A stretch of DNA of 64,000 bases from Chitinophaga solisilvae (GCF_009928525.1 NZ_JAABOK010000007.1:124001-188000), one strand, 5' to 3'. Positions 36,095 through 43,894 are shown, counted from the first letter of the stretch. The notes: a model not told the origin generated them from the sequence alone. A program made the numbers and translations.

Positions 36095-37216
36095 GTGACA
36101 GCACCACAACGTTTTCTATCTCTCGATGTTTTCCGCGGCCTCACCGTTGCCGCCATGATACTGGTCAATAATCCCGGTAGCTGGGACTATGTGTACCCGC
36201 CGCTGGCGCATGCCAAATGGCACGGCTGCACCCCTACTGACCTGGTATTTCCCTTCTTCCTGTTTGCTGTCGGCAACGCCATGAGCTTTGCCATGAAAAA
36301 ATATGAAGCTGCCGGTAATACCGCCGTCATCAGGAAAATCCTCACACGCACCATCCTTATCTTTGTGATCGGACTGCTGCTCAACTGGTTCCCTTTTGTA
36401 AAATGGACGGACGGCGCACTCACCTTCAAACCGCTCAGCAGCCTGCGTATACTCGGCGTACTACCCCGCATCGCCCTCTGCTACGGCGCGGCAGCCCTTA
36501 TCATCCATTACCTGAAAGATAAAGGCGCCTTCGTGGCGGCAGGCGTACTGCTTTTCGTATACTGGTTCCTGTTACTGGCATGCGGCACCGGAGATCCGTA
36601 CAGCCTGGAAGGCTATGCCGGACTGCCGCTCGATAAGTTAATACTCGGTGAAAATCATATGTACAGGGGTGAAGGCGTTCCCTTTGATCCGGAAGGACTG
36701 CTCAGTACGCTCCCGGCTATCTGCAACGTTATCTTCGGCTATCTCGCCGGCAGGTTCATTCAGGAGCAGGGTAAAACCTACGAAATGCTGGCCCGCCTGC
36801 TTATCATGGGCTGCGTAATGATCTTCGCCGCCCTCTGCTGGGATATGGTCTTCCCTATCAATAAAAAAATATGGACCAGCTCTTATGTGCTGTATACAGT
36901 AGGACTCGCCCTCCTGTTGCTCTCCGTAATTATGTATATTATCGAATTCCGCGGGGTCACCAAAGGTTCGGCCTTCTTTACGGCATTCGGTAAAAACCCG
37001 CTGTTCATCTATATCCTGGCAGGTGTGGTCGTGAAATTATATGCCGTAATCAGGCCAACGCCCGACCAGAACCTGTACAGCTGGATTTATGAAAATATCT
37101 TCCGCCCTATAGGCGGCAACATGAACGGCTCACTCCTGTTCGCCGTTTTTCATGTCTGCGTGTTTGCCGCAATAGGCTGGTGGATGGATAAGAAAAAGAT
37201 TTACGTACGGGTATAA
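36095..37216 (+). CDS. membrane acyltransferase, NagX/HGSNAT-like (DUF5009)
   Basis: A 373-residue inner-membrane protein with about nine to ten hydrophobic segments. The N-terminal RFLSLDVFRGLTVAAMILVN, with DVFRG, and the HGCTPTDLVFPFFLFAVG motif are hallmarks of the HGSNAT/NagX (heparan-alpha-glucosaminide N-acetyltransferase-like) group, where the histidine is thought to relay the acetyl group. The substrate in bacteria is probably an amino sugar released from chitin or peptidoglycan. Translation starts at a GTG directly before TAPQRFLSLD; no upstream ATG is in frame. The last 16 bases overlap the converging hydroxylase gene. Confidence 0.85.
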   Translation: MTAPQRFLSLDVFRGLTVAAMILVNNPGSWDYVYPPLAHAKWHGCTPTDLVFPFFLFAVGNAMSFAMKKYEAAGNTAVIRKILTRTILIFVIGLLLNWFPFVKWTDGALTFKPLSSLRILGVLPRIALCYGAAALIIHYLKDKGAFVAAGVLLFVYWFLLLACGTGDPYSLEGYAGLPLDKLILGENHMYRGEGVPFDPEGLLSTLPAICNVIFGYLAGRFIQEQGKTYEMLARLLIMGCVMIFAALCWDMVFPINKKIWTSSYVLYTVGLALLLLSVIMYIIEFRGVTKGSAFFTAFGKNPLFIYILAGVVVKLYAVIRPTPDQNLYSWIYENIFRPIGGNMNGSLLFAVFHVCVFAAIGWWMDKKKIYVRV

Positions 37217-38418
37217 CCATATACCAACCGGTAATACCTTTCCCTGAGCCGCGACTGAAAATACACTGCTGTAGTGAGTATCAGCGCGGCCAGGCATAAC
37301 ACCTCCGTATGCGGCCAGCAATAATATACCGCAAAACTCAGTACTGCATACCGCGCATATTCCAGGTAAAACACCCAGCGCTTCTGCTCCAGTATGGCGC
37401 CGCAGTTGATCAGCGTCAGCAGTATCAGCAAGGTGATGCAGATCTCTATAAATACCGGCGTATAATGCTCCAGCAAAATAAACAGGAACAATAAGGTAAG
37501 TGTGGTCGCTATCTGCCACACAACATAATTATTCAGTTTAGGCGTTTCCGTTATACTGCTGTTACGCAGGAGGAAAGTTTCTTCCAGCACCGCCCTGGCT
37601 TCCGGATCTACATTATCCGGCTTACCGAATACCACTTTCAGCTTACTCCGCCAGCCTTTGGCCGCTCTTGCGGAATAGAGCATCTCCAGTATAAAATGAA
37701 AATGCTGCCAGAGGAAACTGTTACTCTGCAGCGGCTTGGTCAGACCATACACCGGCTCTTCCTCTTCCTTCTGAAAAGTGCCAAACAATTTATCCCAGAT
37801 GATAAACACATCACCATAATTCTTATCCAGATACTTCGGATTGCTGGCATGATGCACACGATGATGGGAAGGCGTTACCAGTATATATTCCAGAATGCCC
37901 AGGTTACCGATGGTACGCGTATGAATGAAGAAAGGATACAGCCCGTGCACCAGCAACATGCTCGTTATCATGGCCGGCGGAAAACCAATTACCGGCAGTA
38001 CCGCCCAGAATCCCGTGCGGATAAATGCCTGAAATACGGTAATACGCGCAGATACTGTATAGTTGAACTCCTCGCTCTGATGATGTACCACATGCGCACA
38101 CCACAATACCGTTACCTCATGCGCCAGCCGGTGATACCAGTACCAGATAAAATCAGTACAGATCAGCAATGCCACCCACAGCAGCACACCTGCTTTGATA
38201 TCGAACAACGCATAATGCCGGTACAGATAATCATATACAAAATAGAACAGCCCAACGGTAAACACATCCAGTAACCGCTCGGCAATGCCAACACTGATAT
38301 TGGCAACAGAATCATTGAACTTAAAATACTTCTTCCCCTTTTTATGCGCAACCAGGTACTCTAATCCCATAAACGTCAGGAAGAGCGGAACAGCCAATGC
38401 CAGATAATTTAAATGCAC
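37201..38418 (-). CDS. sterol desaturase / fatty-acid hydroxylase family di-iron membrane enzyme
   Basis: A 405-residue membrane protein. The eight-histidine di-iron pattern is visible: HRLAHEVTVLWCAHVVHH in the first cluster, and later TPSHHRVHHASNPKY. Four to five hydrophobic segments flank these. The closest known type is alkylglycerol monooxygenase-like, which cleaves ether lipids, but hydroxylation of ceramide or another lipid is equally possible in Bacteroidota, which make sphingolipids. The start is a GTG; the ATG two bases upstream is out of frame and closed by a stop. Its 3' end overlaps the NagX-like gene by 16 bases on the other strand. Confidence 0.85.
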   Translation of the reverse strand: MHLNYLALAVPLFLTFMGLEYLVAHKKGKKYFKFNDSVANISVGIAERLLDVFTVGLFYFVYDYLYRHYALFDIKAGVLLWVALLICTDFIWYWYHRLAHEVTVLWCAHVVHHQSEEFNYTVSARITVFQAFIRTGFWAVLPVIGFPPAMITSMLLVHGLYPFFIHTRTIGNLGILEYILVTPSHHRVHHASNPKYLDKNYGDVFIIWDKLFGTFQKEEEEPVYGLTKPLQSNSFLWQHFHFILEMLYSARAAKGWRSKLKVVFGKPDNVDPEARAVLEETFLLRNSSITETPKLNNYVVWQIATTLTLLFLFILLEHYTPVFIEICITLLILLTLINCGAILEQKRWVFYLEYARYAVLSFAVYYCWPHTEVLCLAALILTTAVYFQSRLRERYYRLVYGYTRT

Positions 38419-38538
38419 ATTGTTTTTTTTAGAATCCGGAAATCAAAATAAAAGCACCGGAACCGGCATGGCGCCAGCCCGCGCATAGGTGTTTTCTTTT
38501 CTTGTGATCAGTGGTGGTAAATCAGCTACAATGATAAG

Positions 38539-38554
38539 TAATTAAATTTAATTA
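38539..38554. promoter_or_regulatory. 16-bp perfect palindrome upstream of the hydroxylase gene
   Basis: TAATTAAATTTAATTA is a perfect palindrome 121 bases upstream of the hydroxylase start, followed at 38557 and 38573 by two direct copies of CTACTAAA. It could be an operator for a dimeric regulator, but the AT-rich composition makes chance palindromes more likely than usual. Confidence 0.35.
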
Positions 38555-38648
38555 TCCTACTAAATTTGTAGACTACTAAAAATGAAAGGCGAAAAGCAGC
38601 ATTACGCTGCCTTCCGCCCTGTCTTCATTGCATTGTATGTTTCAGTTA

Positions 38649-40061
38649 TTAATCTTCTGCCGGACCGCCATCAGCCATTCTTACCAGCTTCGGCCAGAAT
38701 TGCCCTGCTACCTCTACCAGCTGCTGCTGTGCAGCCATCACCTCATGAATGTTTTTATACGCACCGGGCGCTTCATCCAGTCCGCCGCCAATCAGTGTAA
38801 CGCCATTATCTGCCAGTACTTTACTCAGTTCTTCACCGGAGATAGCAGCCATCGCTTTTGTACGCGACATCTGCCGCCCGGCGCCATGCGACGCAGATTG
38901 CAAACTGGTGGTTTCACCTTTTCCGCGCACAATAAATCCCGGCGCCGTCATGGAGCCCGGTATGATACCCAGTACGCCCTTACCTGCCGGGGTAGCGCCT
39001 TTACGATGCACAATCAGTTCCTTCCCGTGATGTATTTCTTTCCACGCGAAGTTATGGTGGTTCTCCACCCTTGCCAGCAAAGTGGCGCCCATAGCAGCTA
39101 TCAGCCGCTTATGAATCAGGTGGTGGCAGGCGGACGCATAGTCGCCGGCCAGGTTCATTGCCAGCCAGTACTCCTGCCCTTCTTCTTTGTCAAGATCCAG
39201 CCAGGCCAGGTGTTGCGCCTCGCCGGGGAGTACACACAGCTCTTTTGCCAGACGCGTATAATGCCCGGCTACCTGCGCTCCCAGTCCGCGGGAACCGGAG
39301 TGCGACAGCAACGCTATATAATTCCCCGGGGGTAACTGCCATTCATTATCTGCATCGCTGATAGCGGCAATACCCCATTCGACAAAATGATTACCGGAGC
39401 CGGAAGTACCCAGCTGCCCGGAAGCCTTATCCAGCAGGTTACGCAGCACCGGAATCTCCCGGAACTCATTTCTTTCCAGCACAGCATCGGCTTCCCGTTG
39501 CTTCCATGCTGCTCCTGCACCAAATTTGGTATGCTTCTCCAACGCACGCCGATACTGGTCATGCTGTGATGTCAGCGAGGCTACCGGCAAATCCACAATA
39601 CTCAGGCACATACGGCAACCAATGTCCACCCCCACGCCATAAGGTATTACGGCATTATCTGCCGCCAGCACACCGCCGATAGGCAATCCATACCCCTGAT
39701 GCGCATCCGGCATCAATGCACCGGCTACGGCAACGGGCAAACGAACAGCGTTCTGCAGCTGCCTGATAGCTCCCGGATCGATAAAGTCTGACCCGAAAAC
39801 TTCATATTCCACAGGTTCTGCCCGCAGGGCCACTATACGCGGATCTTCCTTTATCATCAATTCCGCGGCTATCTTTCCCAGCTTTTCATCTGCGGCATAT
39901 GCTTCAGGATCCGCCAGCACCTGCTGCAACAAATCTGTAGCGGCTGCTGTTGTATAATCCGCATAATGTTCTTCTATAACTTCTATGGCTATACGAATAA
40001 CTAATCCCTGCGGATAGCCTATGCTTCGTAATGTTTTACCATCTAATTTTAATGCTGACAT
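38649..40061 (-). CDS. rtcB: RNA-splicing ligase RtcB
   Basis: A 470-residue Mn2+/GTP-dependent RNA ligase that joins 2',3'-cyclic phosphate (or 3'-phosphate) ends to 5'-OH ends. The metal ligands are seen in VIPYGVGVDIGCRM (Asp and Cys) and in GTSGSGNHFVEWG, and in NHHNFAW. The guanylylated histidine is in SASHGAGRQMSR. SHSGSRGLG is also conserved. Length is close to E. coli RtcB. It is the last gene of a three-gene minus-strand cluster, three bases after the unknown protein and after an AAA ATPase. It likely repairs tRNA or rRNA cut by toxins or stress nucleases. Confidence 0.95.
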   Translation of the reverse strand: MSALKLDGKTLRSIGYPQGLVIRIAIEVIEEHYADYTTAAATDLLQQVLADPEAYAADEKLGKIAAELMIKEDPRIVALRAEPVEYEVFGSDFIDPGAIRQLQNAVRLPVAVAGALMPDAHQGYGLPIGGVLAADNAVIPYGVGVDIGCRMCLSIVDLPVASLTSQHDQYRRALEKHTKFGAGAAWKQREADAVLERNEFREIPVLRNLLDKASGQLGTSGSGNHFVEWGIAAISDADNEWQLPPGNYIALLSHSGSRGLGAQVAGHYTRLAKELCVLPGEAQHLAWLDLDKEEGQEYWLAMNLAGDYASACHHLIHKRLIAAMGATLLARVENHHNFAWKEIHHGKELIVHRKGATPAGKGVLGIIPGSMTAPGFIVRGKGETTSLQSASHGAGRQMSRTKAMAAISGEELSKVLADNGVTLIGGGLDEAPGAYKNIHEVMAAQQQLVEVAGQFWPKLVRMADGGPAED

Positions 40062-40064
40062 ATT

Positions 40065-40817
40065 TCAGGGTTCTTCGGTGTTATTAATTACTTCCTGCAG
40101 CCATTGCTGCAGGGTTTTCGGTTGCATACGGTATTTCACCTTTTCGCCAAGGCACCAGTTCCATCTGCGGTTGCTTTTTCCTTTGAACAACCAGTACATG
40201 CGGTGAGCCAGCTGATGGTTCTTGATATGGTTATCCAGCTGTTGTTCTTCTGCCAGTAATACAGGGTCAATGATTCTTCTTTCCGTAATCATGTTGGGCC
40301 GTACCCTCAGCACAAAGCGCCAGGGTTGGGTAAATACCATGCAGCGGATGGCTCCTCTTCCGCAACGGTGAGGCACATCTCTTTCTTCGAAAAAGGCTGC
40401 TTCTGCGGCAGTAAAGTTCATTTTTTTAAAATGACTCCGGTCAGGAGACAATACCTGCTGCTCTTTCACCACCAATATCTTCTTCCCATGCTTCCTCTTT
40501 TTTACTTTATAATCTCTACGATGAAAATAATCATATGTATTGATTTTATCCAGTATTCCCTGAAAGAAAGATGCCTGTACCCCCCTGGCCACATCATCCC
40601 TTAATACAAAGAAACGCTTGTAACCTTTCATCACGGGCGGGGTTAACGGAACGTATACTTTTTTGCGAAGCTCGCAACCGAGTTCTTCTCTTTTTCGTTT
40701 TAAAGCGATCAGATGCTTGTCAGCGTCTGACTTCGCCGCACGTATGCGTCGTCTTTCGCTTCTGAACCGGGATGCAGACACATAGTCCTGCAATGCATCC
40801 GGTAGTAACTTGTCCAT
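40065..40817 (-). CDS. unknown basic protein encoded with rtcB
   Basis: A 250-residue, strongly basic protein of no family I recognise. It is rich in Lys/Arg (SRFRSERRRIRAAKSDADK, YKVKKRKHGKKILVVKEQ) and Trp (FTQPWRFVLRVRPNMITERR, KGKSNRRWNWCLGEKVKYR), with no signal or membrane segment. Positive charge and aromatic clusters suggest nucleic-acid, probably RNA, binding. It ends three bases before the rtcB start, so the two are almost certainly co-translated. It might recruit RNA or act as a co-ligase, a role played elsewhere by Archease, though it does not resemble Archease. Confidence 0.75.
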   Translation of the reverse strand: MDKLLPDALQDYVSASRFRSERRRIRAAKSDADKHLIALKRKREELGCELRKKVYVPLTPPVMKGYKRFFVLRDDVARGVQASFFQGILDKINTYDYFHRRDYKVKKRKHGKKILVVKEQQVLSPDRSHFKKMNFTAAEAAFFEERDVPHRCGRGAIRCMVFTQPWRFVLRVRPNMITERRIIDPVLLAEEQQLDNHIKNHQLAHRMYWLFKGKSNRRWNWCLGEKVKYRMQPKTLQQWLQEVINNTEEP

Positions 40818-40927
40818 AATTTCTGATAGATTTCATTCATGTGTGTTTTACTTCCTATTCTTTTGCTGATGGACAAGTGATTCTTTTTCATAAAAAATAT
40901 TTTTTGGGTAGATGAAATAATGTTGTT

Positions 40928-41992
40928 CTATACGGTTTCACCGATGCTTATTCTTCTGAATCCGATAATATGCTGCGGTACTTCAAAAGAAGGTTCATGC
41001 TGATTGGTGATTTCAGCAATACTCATGGGTTTACTGATAATGCTGTCATAGCCCAGGTGCCGTGATAAGCGCTGTGCTTTCTCTGCATTCAGGCGTTTGA
41101 ATTCGTACTTTGCAATCAGTCTGCCTTTACGCAGCAGCGCACTGTCTATAGCAGAAAGTTCACTGTTAAAAGAGCAGACCAGCTGTATATTCAGGCAGTC
41201 TGCCAGCAATCCGTCCGACAGATTCAGCAGATTGGATACAGAAGAGTTGCCGGAAAACTTTCTGTCCATGATTACATTTTCAGCATCTTCAATAATCACT
41301 ACACAGTTGGGATTATCGATAAGCAACTCCATGAATTCCGGATTCATGATATTATTGGCCAGATCGGGGGAAACAAAGAGAATACGCTTTTTGATTTTCC
41401 CGATCAGGTAGCGCAGATACGTTGTTTTACCGGTGCCCGGCATACCATGCAGTAATACAATACCTTTGTCCTTATCCTTTTTCAGGCGTTGCTGTATAAC
41501 CTTATCCACTGCTTTAAAATCTTCATCGTAAAACATACCTATATCCAGCCGGGTACGTTTAATCTCCATACTTTTCAGCTCCAGCCCTTTTCTTCCGCTG
41601 ACGATGAGGTTTATCTCATGCGGTTCGCGGCGTTGTTTTTCTTTATATCGTGTAACCGTTTCCGTTACTTTGTTCAGGAAATCCAAATCCGTGCCATCAT
41701 GTAAAATCTCACACCAGGATTGCCAGAATGCAACCAGACAATTATTACTCAGCAGTATCATGGTCTGATTGTGTTTATACTTTTTCTTTTTACTATCATA
41801 ATCAGTATAGCGGAAGGTATTTACAATCATGCCTTCAAACGATTTACTAAAGGCCACTGCAGCCTTTTCGCCGTCTACCTCATAGATATTGCTGATGTTG
41901 GGAATACTGTTGAAATGTGAAGTATACACTCCTTTCGGATCAAAATATTCACCATCTTTTATATCAATACTACTGTTCACCAATGCTTTCAT
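40928..41992 (-). CDS. AAA ATPase (Bcs1-like core) at the head of the rtcB cluster
   Basis: A 354-residue protein. The first 165 residues are an unknown domain. Then comes an AAA module: Walker A GIVLLHGMPGTGKTT, Walker B VVIIEDAENV, a sensor-1 like LVCSFNSELSAID, and an arginine finger in ALLRKGRLIAKYEF. The order resembles Bcs1-type AAA proteins that remodel substrates. The gene is 110 bases upstream of the unknown basic protein and probably starts the transcript. It is not RtcR, the sigma-54 activator usually linked to rtcB, since it lacks a CARF and an HTH domain. The hairpin in its 5' leader (42037-42064) might regulate expression. Confidence 0.85.
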   Translation of the reverse strand: MKALVNSSIDIKDGEYFDPKGVYTSHFNSIPNISNIYEVDGEKAAVAFSKSFEGMIVNTFRYTDYDSKKKKYKHNQTMILLSNNCLVAFWQSWCEILHDGTDLDFLNKVTETVTRYKEKQRREPHEINLIVSGRKGLELKSMEIKRTRLDIGMFYDEDFKAVDKVIQQRLKKDKDKGIVLLHGMPGTGKTTYLRYLIGKIKKRILFVSPDLANNIMNPEFMELLIDNPNCVVIIEDAENVIMDRKFSGNSSVSNLLNLSDGLLADCLNIQLVCSFNSELSAIDSALLRKGRLIAKYEFKRLNAEKAQRLSRHLGYDSIISKPMSIAEITNQHEPSFEVPQHIIGFRRISIGETV

Positions 41993-42036
41993 TTACTTTT
42001 CTTTTAAAGTTACAACCCGATACTGATAAAGATTTA

Positions 42037-42064
42037 CCGGAGTCCGGGGGAAGTGGACTCCCGG
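42037..42064 (-). promoter_or_regulatory. hairpin in the 5' leader of the AAA-rtcB cluster
   Basis: CCGGAGTCC pairs with GGACTCCCGG (one bulge) around a 9-nt G-rich loop, and TTTGCC/GGTAAA extend the stem. It begins 45 bases upstream of the AAA gene start. It may be an attenuator or terminator of an upstream transcript; there is no U-tract on the minus strand. Confidence 0.35.
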
Positions 42065-42270
42065 CAAATCAGCTTATCATTACAGCACTTTCTGCAGTGT
42101 CTGTTTCGGGGAAGTTACAAGTTATCCTTGTGATAACCTGAGATAGGGGGTTAATTCAAACAGAGACGAAAAAAACATCTTTAAGAGAGAGGAAAAGCGG
42201 AGCAGGATTACTCCGCTGCCTGTTACTAGTGTACCTCCTCAAATAATGCCTTTCAGTACTGACACAAAAA

Positions 42271-42299
42271 AACCCGGTCTGTTCAACACGGACCGGGTT
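42271..42299 (-). terminator. intrinsic terminator of small unit D
   Basis: A perfect 9-bp stem (AACCCGGTC/GACCGGGTT) with an 11-nt loop, followed on the minus strand by TTTTTTGTGTC. A textbook intrinsic terminator. Confidence 0.85.
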
Positions 42300-42441
42300 A
42301 CTAACGTTAACGCATATACTACGTTAAGGCATGCCTTGTCCGTTTAGCTTCCGGCTTGCCGAAGCTATTACGATATCCTTTACTGCGGCTGATTTGCAGC
42401 CACGTCATCCGGATTCTTATTGTGCCAACTGGTAATATCAT
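42271..42441 (-). ncRNA. candidate structured small RNA D (or 40-codon ORF)
   Basis: Downstream of a TAGATTTG -7-like box (42447-42454), four hairpins follow in series: 42386-42402 (GGCTG/CAGCC), 42346-42366 (AGCTTC-GGC / GCC-GAAGCT), 42307-42327 (TTAACG/CGTTAA) and the terminator. A 40-codon ORF starts at 42441 and ends at 42319, but another frame is also open without a start and codon use is not convincing. Dense regular folding favours an RNA product. No known Rfam family was recognised by eye. Confidence 0.35.
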
Positions 42442-42460
42442 TATCACAAATCTATAACAA

Positions 42461-42490
42461 AAAAGCCCGGATCACACGACCCGGGCTTTT
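42461..42490 (-). terminator. intrinsic terminator of small unit C
   Basis: A perfect 10-bp stem (AAAAGCCCGG/CCGGGCTTTT) with a 10-nt loop and a further T-run on the minus strand. Confidence 0.85.
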
Positions 42491-42642
42491 GTTATATATA
42501 CAAATATTTTTGATCTACCTGTAAACATAAAACGCCCGGAAGCAGCCACCATCCCATGTATAGACGGGTGCTGCGAGTTCCATTTGTGAATTAATGCGTT
42601 TCATATTCTAAAGTATTTGTTGATTTCTATTATCAATTTTTA
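42461..42642 (-). ncRNA. candidate structured small RNA C (or 29-codon ORF)
   Basis: A unit of about 180 nt with its own consensus promoter and terminator. An 11-bp outer stem (42596-42606 with 42525-42535, two wobbles) encloses an asymmetric internal loop and then a stem of GGAA and GCAGC (42570-42581) with 42538-42546, three bases bulged, and a 23-nt apical part. A closed stem, internal bubble and second stem recalls 6S-like RNAs, including the 6S-Flavo class, but I cannot test that. A 29-codon ORF (42604 to 42515, ending in AFYVYR) overlaps the fold and is the alternative product. Confidence 0.4.
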
Positions 42643-42648
42643 ACGATG

Positions 42649-42681
42649 CAAAGATAAATGCTTCTTGTCTGATATTGCAAA
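42649..42681 (-). promoter_or_regulatory. consensus Bacteroidota promoter for small unit C
   Basis: The minus strand reads TTTG (42678-42681), a 21-base spacer, then TATCTTTG (42649-42656), a full match to the TTTG/TAnnTTTG consensus. Transcription should start near 42642, about 40 bases before the short ORF. Confidence 0.7.
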
Positions 42682-42740
42682 CTTTTAGCTAATATTTTTT
42701 CAGATTTTTCTTTGCATGATAATTACATCAGTTGCAAAAA

Positions 42741-42765
42741 ACCGGGAGTGCGCGGTACTCCCGGT
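42741..42765 (-). terminator. intrinsic terminator after the DinB-like gene
   Basis: A perfect 9-bp stem (ACCGGGAGT/ACTCCCGGT) with a 7-nt loop, followed on the minus strand by TTTTTTGC, 54 bases beyond the stop of the DinB-like gene. Confidence 0.85.
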
Positions 42766-42818
42766 GCTTTTCAATATTCAAGGATAACAAAAACAGATGA
42801 TGGTGGTCGACCATAAAA

Positions 42819-43385
42819 TCAGATCATGACCGCGCTTTCTTCAAACTCTTCTTCCAGACGTTTCATCTGGTTAATATGACGTTCAATATGTTTGGTCAGG
42901 AAGTAGATGTACTGATATATATCCAGCTTACCCAGCTGATTGACGGACATGTTGGTGAATACCAGCAATCCTTCACCGTTCTTGAGTAAGGAAAGGTTAT
43001 ACATGCATTGTGCGTACTGTTGTTTCAGCAGCGCTTTTATTTCCTGCATATTTTTGAGGCCGGTGGGCTCCATGTGTTCAGGTCTTACCCAGCCAAAAGA
43101 TTTACTGCTGATGACATCTATCTGGCTGAATTTACTTTCGTAATCAGCGGGCAGTATAACTGTCTGGCCGTTTCTTTTTCTGTCCAGCGCACGACGGGTG
43201 CTTTTGTTAATAATCAGCAGCAGGAAATAGTTGGTAAGGGAAATATGTTCCAAAACCTCTCTGATATTCCATTGATCGCGCTCTGGTTTGAAGTGCAGCA
43301 ATACGTGATCTTTTTCAAACCAACTGTCCAACTCCCTGAAATTGGTGAGCAATGCCTCTCTTACAACTTGAATAACGTTTCTCAT
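42819..43385 (-). CDS. DinB-like / YfiT-type four-helix metalloprotein
   Basis: A 188-residue all-helical protein of the DinB superfamily (PF12867 type). The expected histidines are visible: one in NIREVLEHISLTNYF near residue 47 and a pair in TKHIERHINQMKRL near residue 170. These would bind a divalent metal such as Ni, Zn or Fe at the open end of the bundle. Members are thiol-dependent S-transferases (bacillithiol or mycothiol-linked) or hydrolases of unknown substrate; some are DNA-damage inducible. It stands alone, with its own terminator, in the middle of the small-RNA-like stretch. Confidence 0.8.
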   Translation of the reverse strand: MRNVIQVVREALLTNFRELDSWFEKDHVLLHFKPERDQWNIREVLEHISLTNYFLLLIINKSTRRALDRKRNGQTVILPADYESKFSQIDVISSKSFGWVRPEHMEPTGLKNMQEIKALLKQQYAQCMYNLSLLKNGEGLLVFTNMSVNQLGKLDIYQYIYFLTKHIERHINQMKRLEEEFEESAVMI

Positions 43386-43499
43386 ATACTAACGTTTTGG
43401 GGTTATGCACTGTACCTGTTCTGGTTTCCAAATCAAGTGGGTTTAGCACATAACATAATTTAAAAATAGTTTGTCATCCTGCCTGCCGGGTAAACAAAA

Positions 43500-43526
43500 G
43501 ACCCGGCCGTATTTACGGACCGGGTC
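43500..43526 (-). terminator. intrinsic terminator of small unit A
   Basis: GACCCGG pairs with CCGGGTC, with an inner CCGT/ACGG stem, followed on the minus strand by TTTTGTTTACC. Confidence 0.8.
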
Positions 43527-43555
43527 AGATAATGTAAGGGGTTTAGCTCACATTA

Positions 43556-43666
43556 CTACATACCAGATCCGTATGGCTTTTTATAGGCAAAGCCATCCCG
43601 TTTACGCCATACGGCGTATTTTTTATATTGTTGACTTAACGTCTCAATGTCTTTCGATGTCATCAT
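43556..43666 (-). CDS. possible 36-residue basic micro-protein
   Basis: A short ORF with two adjacent ATG codons encodes a 36-residue peptide: an acidic/polar start (MMTSKDIETLSQQYKKY) and a basic, aromatic, glycine-rich end (VWRKRDGFAYKKPYGSGM). It is flanked by intrinsic terminators on both sides. The same DNA folds into hairpins, so it may instead specify an RNA. It matches nothing I know. Its charge and size would fit a ribosome- or nucleic-acid-binding micro-protein, but there is no functional evidence. Confidence 0.35.
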   Translation of the reverse strand: MMTSKDIETLSQQYKKYAVWRKRDGFAYKKPYGSGM

Positions 43667-43688
43667 TTCAGTACTGCTTCAAAAGCAA

Positions 43689-43719
43689 AAAGGCCCCACT
43701 TTTTTAGAGCGGGACCTTT
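43689..43719 (-). terminator. intrinsic terminator of small unit B
   Basis: AAAGGTCCCGC and GTGGGGCCTTT pair (one wobble or mismatch) around an A-rich loop, followed on the minus strand by TTTGCTTTTG. Confidence 0.7.
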
Positions 43720-43855
43720 GTTTGTATCGTTTGATAACTTTTATCTCGTTAGCAATCGGTGCAACGTGCCCGCAATCCGTCCTTGACCTGCTTCTCGCAC
43801 GCCATCGCTGTAATCTTATATGTTGACAGAAGTTGCACTTGATTTTTTAATTCTT
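43689..43855 (-). ncRNA. candidate structured small RNA B with a three-way junction (or 18-29-codon ORF)
   Basis: Behind a consensus promoter, GUGCAAC (43832-43838) pairs with GUUGCAC (43759-43765). Inside it, CUGU/ACAG (43826-43829 with 43808-43811) and CGUGC/GCACG (43797-43801 with 43765-43769, sharing one base) form two arms, giving a three-way junction before the terminator. A Cys-rich ORF of 18 codons (ATG 43805) or 29 codons (GTG 43838) ends at 43749 in RARCTDC. It may be a riboswitch-like RNA, a small RNA, or a micro-protein message. Confidence 0.35.
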
Positions 43856-43859
43856 TGTA

Positions 43860-43894
43860 CAAAGGTAAATTTTATTTTTTTTATTCCGCAACAA
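43860..43894 (-). promoter_or_regulatory. consensus Bacteroidota promoter for small unit B
   Basis: The minus strand has TTGTTG (43889-43894), a 21-base spacer and TACCTTTG (43860-43867), an exact -7 box. Transcription should begin near 43853. Confidence 0.65.

Larger units (their letters stand above)
43500..43680 (-). ncRNA. candidate structured small RNA A
   Basis: Three hairpins precede the terminator: 43603-43618 (TACGCC/GGCGTA), 43573-43596 (ATGGCTTT/AAAGCCAT, 8 bp) and 43530-43555 (TAATGT/ACATTA). No promoter of its own was found, so it may come from read-through of unit B. It overlaps the 36-codon ORF listed separately. Confidence 0.3.

Noticed and set aside
38561..38800. A plus-strand TAAATTTG box followed by a 72-codon frame antisense to rtcB
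   Set aside because: There is no -33 box and the frame is the shadow of rtcB; no evidence for a gene.
42271..43719. Reading the hairpin-rich stretch as tRNA or rRNA genes
   Set aside because: No cloverleaf, CCA end or T-loop consensus could be found in any unit.
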